From: Diphasiastrum complanatum
Taxonomy: Eukaryota > Streptophyta > Lycopodiopsida > Lycopodiales > Lycopodiaceae
Direction of reading: 5' to 3'
Length of the DNA: 64,000 bases
Assembly: GCA_029204225.1 (NCBI GenBank)
Contig: CM055109.1
Span: 24,704,422-24,768,421 of the forward strand
How positions within the stretch are numbered: the stretch's first letter is position 1; each line of letters begins with the position of its first letter. This document shows positions 20,057 to 31,312 of this stretch, in pieces. A program made the position numbers and the translations under genes. The notes below the pieces were generated by a model. The model had not been told where the DNA came from, ran no database searches, and was given only the letters and a program-made list of their open reading frames with translations.

Positions 20057-22074
20057 ATAGGTTTAATATTAATCATGATTATTGTGTATGCTAATCGTTA
20101 TTATAATAAGTATTCATCCTGATTACTTGTGAATATTGATCGTGTTTACTAAAATATTATGAGTACTTATGATCATAATTATTGTGAATAAGAATTGTGA
20201 ATATTTGACCAAAATTCCAAAATGGCGAACATATTTAGTGGCCAACTATTAAACCCTTTGTAAGAAATTATCCTCAAAAGAAGATCACCTATTATGTGCA
20301 ATCTTAACTCTACAATTGTAAAAACTGTTCACTACTTTTGTGGTAGTGGATGTGATAGAGTAACCTCTTGCAACTTAAAACGTTAAAAGAAACAAACGAA
20401 TCTCACCATAACTGAACTTACCAATAACCACCTCTTTAGCAAAAAAGCTTCTAAATGCATTTGTTTTTATCTCGAAGATAAAATTGTAATAAAAAAGATC
20501 TCCTTTATCAATGCAACAATTTCACCATTATGGAAAGGCCTTTGTGGTATGACACCACGAGGTTTTTGTTTTATTCAGAGAAGAAAAATGAATCCCAACA
20601 CCTAAATAGGAATCTCATGTTCTTAGAATTCCGTTAACCTAATCATTTGCTTGATTATCTAGATGAGTACTCGTTTACTCCAGGCGTAAATCCAATCATG
20701 GTAGGGATAAGACCTGCCAACAAACAAGTACAGCTAAGATATTACAACCTATGATATAAACCTTGTGTCTAATTATATGCCAGGTTGAAATACGCACATA
20801 GCCAGATAAAAAGTTAGAACAACATTGCCGGTGAAATAGTTAAGAAAAGTATTGTCAATATGCAGAGAATGTACCAAGCAGGCAGTAGTGTTTACTCTAT
20901 ACACTAATAGTGATGTTAACCTTGATTGAACTGGGCTTTCTGGTTCTTACAATGCTTACCTCAGAATCTTAACATTGAATATTGAATGGCACACTATCTA
21001 CCTAAGGCACGTTGAGGACAAAAGGAACAACAGTTGTATAGTTTAACTGCACAAAAATAATTCACAAAGTTGAAGATCACCTTTGCATCGTCAACAATCG
21101 ACTTGTGCATCACATCCAAGGCACAAAACTTCCCCCCCTACCGTTTTTGTATAGTAACCAGATTCCAGTTGGTTTGACAACCCAGTCTAGATTCGGATTT
21201 CCTTCATGCTGTGAAAGGTAGCAAGAAAACGATAAGTTTTGAGGTCATATACACAAATAGATGCTCATAACAACGTAGGCATTCTCCAACCTCCATTGAC
21301 ATTTCTGGTACTGCCAAGGTTTTATAGATTCTAATTTTATTATAACTTAGATTGCAAAAGAAGTCAAACTATAAACAAATAGAAATTAAGAGAACAACAA
21401 GATAGTAGCACACTTCAGACAGACCATGTCTATTCTTGTATTAGGTTTCTCTGGCTAAAAATCCTTTACTTGATGCAAGTTGCAGCAGCGGATTTGCTAT
21501 TTGTTTTATGCTAAGTCCATGTCCAGTGTAATTCGAATTGAAAAGCAAAGACAGACCATTAGCCTGCAGATTGCACGTGTAACGATAGCAAGACATACTT
21601 ACCTAGTTAAGACGTCTTGGGGATGTGGACATTACCTGACTTCTGGGTGGAATGACAACACAGCGGCTGAGTGAAAAAAGGGAGCCACACTTTGTTAAAC
21701 GCATCGACTGAACGCTGGGATTATAAGCTTCAATGACACAGGCTATCGGCAGTTGACAACACATGACAAAGATACAAGGATCATTTACAACTAGGGAGGC
21801 AACTTAGGAGGCGTAAATAGGATGCTGGACAGCAAGACAGGAAGTAGTCCTGAGCTGTACATCGAGAGTTCAGGAGCACGAATGTCCTGTGGAAGCCAGC
21901 AACGACTGTGCCAGCCGAGCTTCAGAGGTGGTTGCGTGGCAAAAGAGGGAATGCGCATTCATTTTAGACTTTTGCAATATGTAATTTAATATTCCAAAAT
22001 CACGAGCAGGACTCAGACCATGACACTTTAGCTATGCAATCGAAAGAATTAGCGGAGAAAGAAGGTTTAGCCTT

Positions 22075-22373
22075 ACGTCCAAGTTCAATTTCCAAGTCCA
22101 TATCTGCAGGTTGGCTGCCTGCAATGTCATGCCATCCCCTCTTGTGAAATCACAGATGTATTCGGTTTGTTCATTTGCAGTGAAATTATCCGACCAACTG
22201 AGACCACTGCGCACCACATGGGCGCCCAAAGATTTAGTCCCATCTGAACAACTCGCGGTTATGAAATCATCACATAGGTTTGTTACGCTAAAGGAAGCGT
22301 CTAGAGACGAAGCGAAAGACACCTGAAGTAGAAACAAGGTGGCAAACATAGAGAAAAAGTGAATGATCGCCAT
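22075..22373 (-). CDS. S1-like (self-incompatibility homologue) secreted protein, exon 1
   Basis: The frame starts at ATG 22373. An N-terminal hydrophobic stretch of about 22 residues (MAIIHFFSMFATLFLLQVSF) is a good signal peptide. It is followed by a cysteine-spaced pattern with NLCDDFITASCSDGTKSLG and EYICDF, resembling the plant self-incompatibility S1 family of small secreted proteins. Open frame continues to 22032, but a GTAAGG splice donor follows codon KLNLD near 22075, so the C-terminus probably lies in another exon that I could not place with confidence. The family is usually intronless, so the donor may also be chance. Expected to be secreted; the role in this plant is unknown. Confidence 0.5.
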
Positions 22374-22475
22374 AGGGAGAGAGAGAGAGCGCGCGGCACA
22401 GAGCGAGCGAGAGAGAGAGAGAGAGAGAGACAGAGAGCGTGCTTTACCTTTGTGTACTTGCTTTATAAAGACACT
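22374..22475 (-). promoter_or_regulatory. Promoter/5' leader with CT repeat and TATA box
   Basis: On the minus strand the start codon is preceded by a CT-rich microsatellite (GA run at 22377-22436 on the plus strand), and further up by CTTTATAAAG at about 22460-22469, a good TATA box about 90 bases from the ATG. CT repeats are common in plant 5' leaders. Confidence 0.5.
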
Positions 22476-23052
22476 AGAGACGACATTAGTTGGAGTAGAA
22501 AAATTTCAAACCAAAAGTGACGGTGCTAAATTTCAAATGAGTAATTCCCCCTAAAACCAGTTCCAGCGGGAGTAATCGAATTAGAAAGCACTAATTCTTA
22601 GTTCCTGCTTAAACTATGATTAAACTATGCACGTTTACTATTGTTATGATTTAATCAAAATCAATCACAATTGCATGCATCCTCATGCTCGATGGCATTA
22701 TGTGTAAAGCCCATAATAGCCTTGGCCTATTGAAAGAAAGTTCTAACTTTTACATCGGATCCACTGCACTTAGAGCCATGGCTCTAAAATCTAGAAAGCC
22801 CTTGATAATTATTATCTAAAGTGTCAACAAATACAATAATATCACATGTCAACAAGGCCTAGATAAACACTCATTCCTTAATATGATGTTAGGGTTTTTG
22901 AGCCAACTACACGAATGAAAAGGCCTATGCATCTTTCTTCTTTACTTATTAAATTCTAAAATGGCACATAGGATATTTAAATAGTACCATATGATTGGGA
23001 AGAGTTTCATTATGACCATATGCTTGTGTGGGAAAGCTTCTAAGACTTATCA
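22476..23052. other. Intergenic stretch, no gene seen
   Basis: AT-rich sequence between the S1-like gene and the tandem duplication. I see no coding signal or transposon end. Confidence 0.4.
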
Positions 23053-26000
23053 CGTGACCAACATAGAAATTCGTTCCATCTTTTTTGGATAGGGCTGAGG
23101 TTACAGTAAAAATAATTAAATAGCAACATCACAATGGGCAACAACCAACATTTCTTTTTTGCAATTTTGGGGTGCACATAGTTCTATTTGTTTGCAATAG
23201 CTTATGGATGCAATTTGTGATTTATCACTAAATTCACTGCACGTGTCCAATGAGTTAATTCGTGTGGTATGATAGTCCTTTTATAACTCATCACATATTG
23301 TAGAGATACAGCATAGGTCATTTTTTGGGTGTTTAGATTCTTTCCACGCATATTCCTCTATGTTTACCTGTTTATTTGTTTAATTTTTTAATTTGGAAAT
23401 GTTTGTTGATTTTTTGGAATCTCACTACATAGGATAGAGTTGGTGTTTCTTGTGGCCAACCTTTTAACAATTGCCAGGTTTATGACCTAATCTTCAAAGT
23501 TTAGATTTTAGTTGTTAAGGTTTAGGAAATACAAACTTTTGATGACTCAATATTAATTTTTAATGGTTTTCATGGGTTTTTATTCATCCCCAAAGGAATC
23601 CTCATAGAAGTCCCAAACCTGCAAATTTTTACATTCATTATAAAAATTGTTTTTGTTGTTCTTTAATCTTATTTTGAATGCAAATTGTTCTAGGATAGGC
23701 ATCTAAGTGATGGTGCAATTTTCCAGAATCTCAAATTCAACAGGAATTTTTTTAATGAATCTAAATTGATAAGGGAATAGGCTAGTTATATCATTAAACA
23801 TTAATTTCTATTTCATCCTAAATGCCATTCTATTTCATTGTAAATGACTTAAATTAATGGCAAATTAGAGAATGATTGTAAATTACAAAGTGTGTGGAGC
23901 CCTACTTTGTAATAAATTATACATTTAATGTGTAGGTCAGATTTTTTGTATATGATATAAAAGTTTAAATGAGCTAACTTTGTCCGATGTATTAAAATTG
24001 ACATCGTAAAGGCAAATTCTATTGATCGGGGCCAAACTATTTTGAAGACATAGATATGTAATGATGTAAATCCAACCAAGTGACTGGTCATGTTAGCATC
24101 CAATGTCTACAAACCTCTATGCACTATAACTAGGTGAGAGTGTGTCATTTGATGTCATGTTAACGACCATGTTATTTTTTAAGCTACGTCTACAAACCGC
24201 TTTGCACTATAACTAGCTGAGAGCGTGTCATTTGATGTATGAGTTTTACGAGAAGTAATCAATAGTTTGATCTATCTGCTATGTAGACTTTCTGCTTATC
24301 TTTCTTCCAACACATGTTCAATATGTTAGAATTTTCATATTTGTTATCGATTACTATTAATCTAATTATGATCTAATAGGGCAACTATAACATTGTCCAA
24401 ACAATTACCAAACCTAAGAGACCGACTATAACTAAAAGGTATTTACGTGGATCAGACCAAGGAAATGTAAAAATTATTGAGGGTCTTTGCCATGTTCAGT
24501 CTTAGTGCTCTAAGATTCTTGGCTACAATTACCAAAGTAAAACATATACACTTCTAACTTTGAGTTCGTGACCAACATAGAAATTCGTTCCATCTTTTTT
24601 GGATAGGGCTGAGGTTACAGTAAAAATAATTAAATAGCAACATCACAATGGGCAACAACCAACATTTCTTTTTTGCAATTTTGGGGTGCACATAGTTCTA
24701 TTTGTTTGCAATAGCTTATGGATGCAATTTGTGATTTATCACTAAATTCACTGCACGTGTCCAATGAGTTAATTCGTGTGGTATGATAGTCCTTTTATAA
24801 CTCATCACATATTGTAGAGATCCAGCATAGGTCATTTTTTGGGTGTTTAGATTCTTTCCACGCATATTCCTCTATGTTTACCTGTTTATTTGTTTAATTT
24901 TTAATTTGGAAATGTTTGTTGATTTTTTGGAATCTCACTACATAGGATAGAGTTGGTGTTTCTTGTGGCCAACCTTTTAACAATTGCCAAGTTTATGACC
25001 TAATCTTCAAAGTTTAGATTTTAGTTGTTAAGGTTTAGGAAATACAAACTTTTGATGACTCAATATTAATTTTTTATGGTTTTCATGGGTTTTTATTCAT
25101 CCCCAAAGGAATCCTCATAGAAGTCCCAAAACTGCAAATTTTTACATTCATTATAAAAATTGTTTGGTTGTTCTTTAATCTTATTTTGAATGCAAATTGT
25201 TCTAGGATAGGCATCTAAGTGATGGTGCAATTTTCCAGAATCTCAAATTCAACAAGAATTTTTTTAATGAATCTAAATTGATAAGGGAATAGGCTAGTTA
25301 TATCATTAAACATTAATTTCTATTTCATCCTAAATGCCATTCTATTTCATTGTAAATGACTTAAATTAATGGCAAATTAGAGAATGATTGTAAATTACAA
25401 AGTGTGTGGAGCCCTACTTTGTAATAAATTATACATTTAATGTGTAGGTCAGATTTTTTGTATATGATATAAAAGTTTAAATGAGCTAACTTTGTCCGAT
25501 GTATTAAAATTGACATCGTAAAGGCAAATTCTATTGATCGGGGCCAAACTATTTTGAAGACATAGATATGTAATGATGTAAATCCAACCAAGTGACTGGT
25601 CATGTTAGCATCCAATGTCTACAAACCTCTAGGTGAGAGTGTGTCATTTGATGTCATGTTAACAACCATGTTAGTTTTTAAGCTACATCTACAAACTGCT
25701 TTGCACTATAACTAGCTGAGAGTGTCTCATTTGATGTATGAGTTTTACGAGAAGTAATCAATAGTTTGATCTATCTGCTATGTAGACTTTCTGCTTATCT
25801 TTCTTCCAACACATGTTGAATATGTTAGAATTTTCATATTTGTTATTGATTACTATTAATTGAATTCGGATCTCATAGGGCAAATATAACATTGTCCAAA
25901 TAGTTACAAAACCTAAGAGACCGACTATAACTAAAAGGTATTTACGTCGATTAGACCAAGGAAATGTAAAAATTATTGAGAGTCTTTGCCATGTTCAGTC

Positions 26001-26062
26001 TTAGTGCTCTAAGATTCTTGGCTACAATTACCAAAATAAAACATATACACTTCTAACTCTGA
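23053..26062. repeat. Two tandem copies of a 1.51-kb sequence
   Basis: Copy 1 is 23053-24566 and copy 2 is 24567 to about 26062. Both start CGTGACCAACATAGAAATTC and end in CACTTCTAACT. Differences are scattered single bases, homopolymer length changes, and a deletion of about 15 bases in copy 2 near 25630. Each copy contains an 84-codon minus-strand frame (23849-24103 and 25361-25615) with identical translation, but without a recognisable domain and in very AT-rich sequence. I treat the unit as non-coding. Confidence 0.9.
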
Positions 26063-26509
26063 ATTGGTTTCAATAATGTTTGTAACAACTATATTGTCGC
26101 ATGTACGATATTACCAAAACCTTTGATGTTACCAGATGTCAAAGTAAAACGAAAATATCAGTTGATAACCAGTATGTTTACAACAAAGTACCCCCAACAA
26201 ACTTATTATGAAGTTTTTAGCACCCTACATGATCTTTATGGGGTGTTGTATTTGCACGAGAATGATCAAAGAACAGTTTAGTTGAAAAATCCCAGGCAAG
26301 AGCACAATGGCATACCACAGACTGGAAAAACTAACTCTTTACTATGATGGATAGCTATCAGAAATAATTCTAAGTGCTCATTTTGGGGAAAAGAGGCTAC
26401 TCAAAAAACTCGGGTAGAGAATGAGCCCAAAACACCACAATCACAATATGGCAAAAGAAGCCATAGTTTCCCTACATCAATGAGGCTTGAGTTCCTATAG
26501 TGGATTTGC

Positions 26510-26909
26510 ATGGAATGTCCACATCTTCCAATTAACTCATATATCGTAGATCCACATGTAAAACTGTATGCATGGATGTTGCATGGAGTCCATGTAAGCT
26601 CCCTAAGCTACCTAGACATGTGTAGATTATGTAAACTGATTTGCATGTTGCATGTCAGTTCCCTAGGCTACCTAGACATGTGTAGATTATGTAAATTGAT
26701 TTGCATTTTGCATGCATGCATTCTAACTAACATTGCATGTCATCTAATATTTTGCATGACATCATAATGAATCTACCTAACTCAAATTCAACCTATTCTA
26801 GAAGGTTATGTGTTCACATACCTTAATGTACAATCAAATATTTACAAGAAACAAGGTGAGCATAGCCCCCAAAGTCAACACATGAAGATATGTTTTATGG
26901 CTTTTCACA
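26510..26909 (-). repeat. Family F copia LTR (part) with 60-bp tandem repeat
   Basis: On the minus strand, TGTGAAAAGCC starts at 26909 directly after a purine tract, as an LTR should. Its far end is not defined because no second LTR is available. Inside it a 60-base unit is repeated twice at about 26591-26710 (CTACCTAGACATGTGTAGAT in each). Confidence 0.55.
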
Positions 26910-26922
26910 CTTCTCCTTTAAA
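26910..26922 (-). promoter_or_regulatory. Family F polypurine tract
   Basis: Minus strand reads TTTAAAGGAGAAG immediately before the LTR start, just downstream of the RNase H stop codon. Confidence 0.65.
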
Positions 26923-26927
26923 TATAT

Positions 26928-27560
26928 CTACCTATTCACCATAGACTTTGAGATTAAGCCAAGATTAGATCTCATCTTGACAAATGCATTCTTGAGCAAT
27001 GGCTTGGTGAGAAGATCTACAACACAATTTGAAGATCCAAGATGCTCCAATAAGATCTCTCTCCCAATTACTTTATCTCTTACAAAGTGATGAGCTACCT
27101 TGATGTGTTTGCTCCTTGCATGGAATACAAGATTGTTTGGAAGAGCCTGAGCTGAAATGTTATCACTATTGATAATTGGAAGGTCTTCATCTCCATAACA
27201 CTTTAGCTCCATAAGTAGCCTCTTGATCCATAAAACTTCCTTAGTTATGGTTGTAAGAGCTTTGTACTCAGCTTCACAAGATGACAAGGATATAGTTGCT
27301 TGCTTCTTTGATAGCCAAAAAACTAGATTCCCTCCAATGAAAACGGTGTAATCACTTGTGGATTTTCTATCCACTCAGTCTCTTGCAAAATACGAGTCTG
27401 AAAATGCAACAAAAGTTAGATCGCCTCCTTTATAGATCAATCCATAGTCTAAGGTAGAAGATACATATCTCAAGATTCTCTTTGCCAATTTCCATTGACA
27501 TATCTTTGGATCCTACATGTATTGGCTTAATTTGTGCACACTAAAACTTAGATCAGGCCT
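26928..27560 (-). pseudogene. Family F RNase H
   Basis: The frame at 26928-27374 carries MDRKSTSDYTVFIGG, WLSKKQATISLSSCEAEYKA, SDNISAQ, HARSKHIKVAHHFVRDKV and a degraded DLLTKPL motif, that is the copia RNase H from its middle to the stop. Upstream coding continues to about 27560 but is broken by a stop. The order and strand continue into the RT segment at 27573. Confidence 0.85.
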
Positions 27561-27572
27561 AGTGACTCTTAA

Positions 27573-28235
27573 TTAAATAAGAGTGCCAATAAGACTCCTA
27601 TTAAGAGTGAACTCCTTGAAGGACCTTTTATCCTCTTTTAGAGGAACTTTTACAATTTGCTTCATTGAAGTATCTATGCCTTTAAAGTTTTCCATTTGAA
27701 ATTTCTTAAGCATGGAAAGAGCATAACCACTTTGACTTATGAAAGCATGACCTTTCCAAAAGTCAATTTCTAGGTCTAAAATGTAGTGAAGAACTCCTAG
27801 ATTTTGCATCTTAAATTCACTACCAAGTGCACATTTAGTTTCTTCAAGTAGCTCCACATTATTTCCACTAAAAATGATATCATTTACATGGATGAGAAGA
27901 CTAACTACAAAGTTATTTACAAACTTAATGTACAATGAAGGGTTGTATTCACTAAAATGAGATCCGAGTCATATGAGAAAGGAGTTGAGCCTTGCATACC
28001 AAGACCTCTTGGTGCTTGTTTTAGTCCATAGAGACTTCTAAAGAAAAGACAATGTTTTTTTTCTTTAACAACCTTCATGAATCCAGGTGGTTGCTCCATA
28101 TAAATCTTCTCCTCAAGGTAACCATTGAGGAAGGCATTAGAGACATCAAGTTGAAACATACTCCAATTGTGATAACGTGCAAGAGAAATGAGAATTCTTA
28201 TAGTTACCATTTTTGCAATATGTGCAAAAGTGTCT
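27573..28235 (-). pseudogene. Family F reverse transcriptase, copy 1, with mutated active site
   Basis: 28210-27917 contains the RT N-terminus (MVTIRILISLA, DVSNAFLNGYLEE, SLYGLKQAPR). 27935-27573 contains the rest in another frame (LEIDFWKGHAFISQSGY). The catalytic YVDD is HVND here, so the first aspartate is lost. A frameshift lies near 27940-27990. On its upstream side it is joined directly to protease/pre-integrase sequence at 28242, with the integrase deleted. Confidence 0.85.
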
Positions 28236-28241
28236 TCATAG

Positions 28242-28560
28242 TTAGGAGATTACACACTTGTCAACATGAAATTTGACATCCAATCCACTATCAAACAATT
28301 GTCCTGCACTTATGGAGTTCTTGGTTAGTTTAGGCACATAAAGCACAGCATGCAAAAAAAAAGATCTTGATGATGATGCATGCAGTAAAATACTCCCTAT
28401 TCCTTCAATTCTACACTCTACATCATTAGCAGTATAGATTGATCTTTTTGTGCCTACATATGGCATGAGACTTGTGAAAGAGTTTCTTGAACTAGACATA
28501 TGGGAACTCGCCCCACTATCTATCCACCATATTTATTCATTCTTGAAAGGAAAGGATGAA
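28242..28560 (-). pseudogene. Family F protease and pre-integrase start, copy 1
   Basis: The region holds the block after the protease active site: KRSIYTANDVECRIEGIG, VLYVPKLTKNSISAGQL and DSGLDVKFHVDKCVIS. The active-site side (WWIDSGAS-like) is just upstream, near 28505-28530, in a broken frame. The sequence stops at the word GTGTAATCTC and jumps to RT, removing the rest of the integrase. The second copy at 31763-31990 continues past the same word into integrase. Confidence 0.8.
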
Positions 28561-28574
28561 AAACTAGACATTAG

Positions 28575-29243
28575 TTAAGAATCCTCTCTTTCACTCTCAT
28601 TACCCTCACACTCTTCTTCGTTAGTAAGGTTAGCTTGCTTGGACTGGTTCTTCTTCTTGAAACAATTTGATGCATAGTGGCCCTTTTTGCCACAAAAGAA
28701 ACATTTGATCTTTGGCAGCTTCTTCTTGCCACTGGATGTTGCAGCTTGTGAGGATTGATCCTCACCACCTTCTTTGGCTTTGTCCTTCTTGAAGCATTGT
28801 TGACCTTTGCCCTTGCCTCTTGATTTGTCCTTGGTGAAATGTGTCTTGTCATCTGCACCATCCTTCAATGAAAGTTTGTTGATCGTCAACATTTGATTCT
28901 CTTGTCTGCTTTCTTCAGCAATGAGAACTCCTTGAAGAGTCTCCAAAGATGGAAGCTCGTCCCTAACAACATAAGTCTGCACAATATTGTCATACTCATC
29001 TCTTAGTCCATCAAGGACTAATTGAACAAGCTCAGTATTCTTAAGAGCATCACCAATACTAGCTAACTCTTGATGAAGATCTTTAACTCTCATTACATAA
29101 TTTGAAGCACTTGTGGATTTTCTATCCACTCTGTCTCTTTGAAAATATGATTCTGAAAATGCAACAAAAGTTAGATCGCCTCCTTTATAGAACAATCCAT
29201 AGTCTAAGTTAGAAGATACATATCTCAAGATTCTCTTTCCCAA
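28575..29243 (-). pseudogene. Chimeric ORF: RNase H start fused to gag
   Basis: One 222-codon frame. Residues 1-47 are copia RNase H (MGKRILRYVSSNLDYGLF, DRVDRKSTSAS). Residues from about 48 on are gag (NYVMRVKDLHQELASIGD, ESRQENQ) with a zinc knuckle CFFCGKKGHYASNC near residue 188. Normal copia order is gag first and RNase H last, so this joins the end of one copy to the middle of gag in another. The joint falls at a shared Ser-Ala-Ser word (KSTSA- in RNase H, ESAS-YV in gag), which suggests microhomology. It is unlikely to have a function. Confidence 0.85.
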
Positions 29244-29990
29244 TTTCCAATGACATATCTTTGGATCCTACATGTATTGGCTTAATTTGTGCACACTAAA
29301 ACTTAGATCAGGCCTACTAACTCTTAATCAAATAAGAGGGCCAATAAAACTCCTATAAAGAGTGAACTCCTTGAAGGATCTTTTATCCTCTTTCATAGGA
29401 ACTTTTACTATTTGCTCCATTGGAGTATCTATGCCTTTACAGTTTTCCATTTTAAATTTCTTAAGCATGGAAAGAGCATAACCACTTTGACTTATGAAAG
29501 CATGACCTTTCCAAAAGTCAATTTCTAGGCCTAAAATGTAGTGAAGAACTCCTAGATTTTGAATCTTAAATTTACTTCCGAGTGCACATTTCGTTTCTTC
29601 AAGTAGCTCCTCATTATTTCCACTAAAAATAAAATCATTTACATAGATGAGAAGAATAACTACAATGTTATTTACAAACTTAATGTACAATGAAGGGTCG
29701 TATTCACTAAGATGAAATCTGGGTGATATGAGAAAGGAGTTGAGCCTTGGATACCAAGACCTCTTGGTGCTTGTTTTAGTCCAGAGACTTCTGAACAAAA
29801 GACAAAGTTTTGTTTCTTTAAGAACCTTCACGAATCCAGGTGTTTGCTCTCAAGGTAACCATTGAGGAAGGCATTAGAGACATCAATTTGAAACATCCTC
29901 CAATTGTGATAACATGCAAGAGAAATGAGAATTCTTATAGTTATCATTTTTGCAATATGTGGAAAAGTGTCTTCATAGTCAGGACCTTTG
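29244..29990 (-). pseudogene. Family F reverse transcriptase, copy 2
   Basis: Closely similar to copy 1 (27374-28235), offset by about 1.76 kb. The frame 29328-29831 includes SEYDPSLYIKFVNNIVV, LGLEIDFWKGHAFISQSG and IDTPMEQIVK. The active-site motif is YVND, again without the first catalytic aspartate. The RT N-terminus (DVSNAFLNG region) lies at 29850-29990 in another frame. Confidence 0.85.
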
Positions 29991-30445
29991 ATTTGAGAGT
30001 GGCACAAAGTCTTGCTTTGAATTTGTTGATGGATCCATCATTGTTGTACTTGGTTTTGAATACCCATTTTCATCCAATGACATGCATCTTGCTAGGTGGT
30101 CCCACAAGCTCCCATGTATTGTTTGACATCCAGGCTTCAAACTCTTGGGTCATTGCTTCAACCCACTCCTTGGATTGAAGTGCTTCTTGGACATCTTTAG
30201 GCTCTTCATCTAATATGAAGAATGCATGATAGGATGTTTCATCTTCCACTTGTCTTCCTTCTTCATTATATGTGAGCCTTCTTGGCTCGGATCTTTCTCT
30301 TGTGGATATACTAGGTGTAGGTGCTTAAAGTTGCTCCTCCTCAAAGACTCGAGCCCGCCACATCTTGAACAACATCAAGATTGATGACTATAGATCCTGC
30401 ATGAGGTTCCTTGATCTTTACCTCATCCAAGTTAAACTTCTAATC
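29991..30445 (-). pseudogene. Family F integrase-RT linker and RT start
   Basis: Reading the minus strand in shifting frames gives the acidic/basic linker followed by the RT opening. Visible words are EEPKDVQEALQSKEWVEAM, NNTWELV and HVIGWKWVFKTKY. Frames are broken several times. It links the integrase C-terminus at 30463 with the RT at 29328. Confidence 0.7.
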
Positions 30446-30462
30446 TTCATGGAAGTCACATT

Positions 30463-30925
30463 TCAACTTACAACATTCTTGTTAGTAGAGGGAACATAAA
30501 TTTTATATGCTTTCTTATAAGATGCATATCCAACAAAAATACCTTTAATAGCACTAGGATCATTCTTTTTACTAGTCTCTAAAGGAACATGCACATAGCA
30601 TAAGCAGCCAAAGATCCTAAGATGATCTACCTTAGGCTTTTTCTTGTACAACATTTCAAATGGTGTTCTTCCTTCTATAGCAAGATTATGATGCCTATTA
30701 CAAAGATTATTTGCACATGCAATTGCTTCTCCCCAAACTTCTTTAGGTAGATATGCTTCTAGCATGATAGCTTTTACACATTCACACAATATTCTATTTT
30801 TCTTTCAGCAACTACATTTTGTTGAGGAGTATAAGGACAAGAAAATGCTCCTTGTGTTCCCTCTTGCCCACAATCGTTTTTAAACTTATGAGAGGTGTAT
30901 TCACCTCCACCGTAAGGAAGACATC
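30463..30925 (-). pseudogene. Family F integrase, C-terminal part
   Basis: The frame 30463-30789 carries WGEAIACANNLCNRH, KPKVDHLRIFGCLCYVHVPL and GIFVGYASYKKAYKIYVPST, the end of the copia integrase. Upstream 30790-30925 continues the core in broken frame up to the GGGEYTS block. The NGVAERKN region is degraded (NVVAERK-like). A MITE-like insertion separates it from the N-terminal half. Confidence 0.85.
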
Positions 30926-30935
30926 ATAAACCATG

Positions 30936-31312
30936 CATTAGGGGAGTTTTGAGCTCCAAAAAGACCCTTTAAGAATTCGTGCAAGATGTAGATTATATTA
31001 TTAAAATATTATAACACTAATACTTTTGACTTGCCATAACTTTCTAATTGTAGCTCAAAAGTATGTCATGTAACATATCATTGGAAACCCTTGTCGAGCG
31101 CTTTCCAATGCACCAAACTCTGCTAAATTCAGACTTACCACTAAAAAGTTATGCCATTTATTGTGTGGAATCAGAATGTGGACTCAAAAAGTTATGTTAC
31201 GTAGATTTCAAATTTGAGTGTTTTGATTGGTCCATGTGTAAGAAAAATTTGAGAAAAAATATAAAAAGGATTTTAATAAAGGGTCTTTTTTGGATATAGA
31301 ACTCCTCTAATG
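30936..31312. mobile_element. MITE-like insertion inside family F integrase
   Basis: Left end CATTAGGGGAGTT...CCAAAAAGACCCTTTA and the reverse complement of the right end CATTAGAGGAGTT...CCAAAAAAGACCCTTTA form terminal inverted repeats of about 35 bases with gaps. The 377-base interior is AT-rich with no transposase. The flanking copia integrase lacks about 36 codons between the SSKA block and GGGEY, so the insertion came with a deletion. The target duplication is probably TA, but this is not certain because the flank is damaged. Confidence 0.6.

Larger units (their letters stand above)
18439..21615. repeat. Dispersed 3-kb duplication, copy 1
   Basis: Starts at AAATTTACCGGGTC and ends near CTTACCTAGTTAAGAC. 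It is repeated in direct orientation at 46929-49527 with many substitutions and indels. The copies share copia RNase H scraps, an exon-like pair, and a long tail with the words CAAGCAGGCAGTAGTGTTTACTCTATAC. Copy 1 is longer because it contains extra copia RNase H text and the 180-bp repeat at 18627-18800. No intact gene is visible in either copy. Confidence 0.8.

Noticed and set aside
23849-24103. Identical 84-codon frames in the tandem duplication as a gene pair
   Set aside because: Very AT-rich, no domain, and identity is explained by the recent duplication; kept only as a curiosity.
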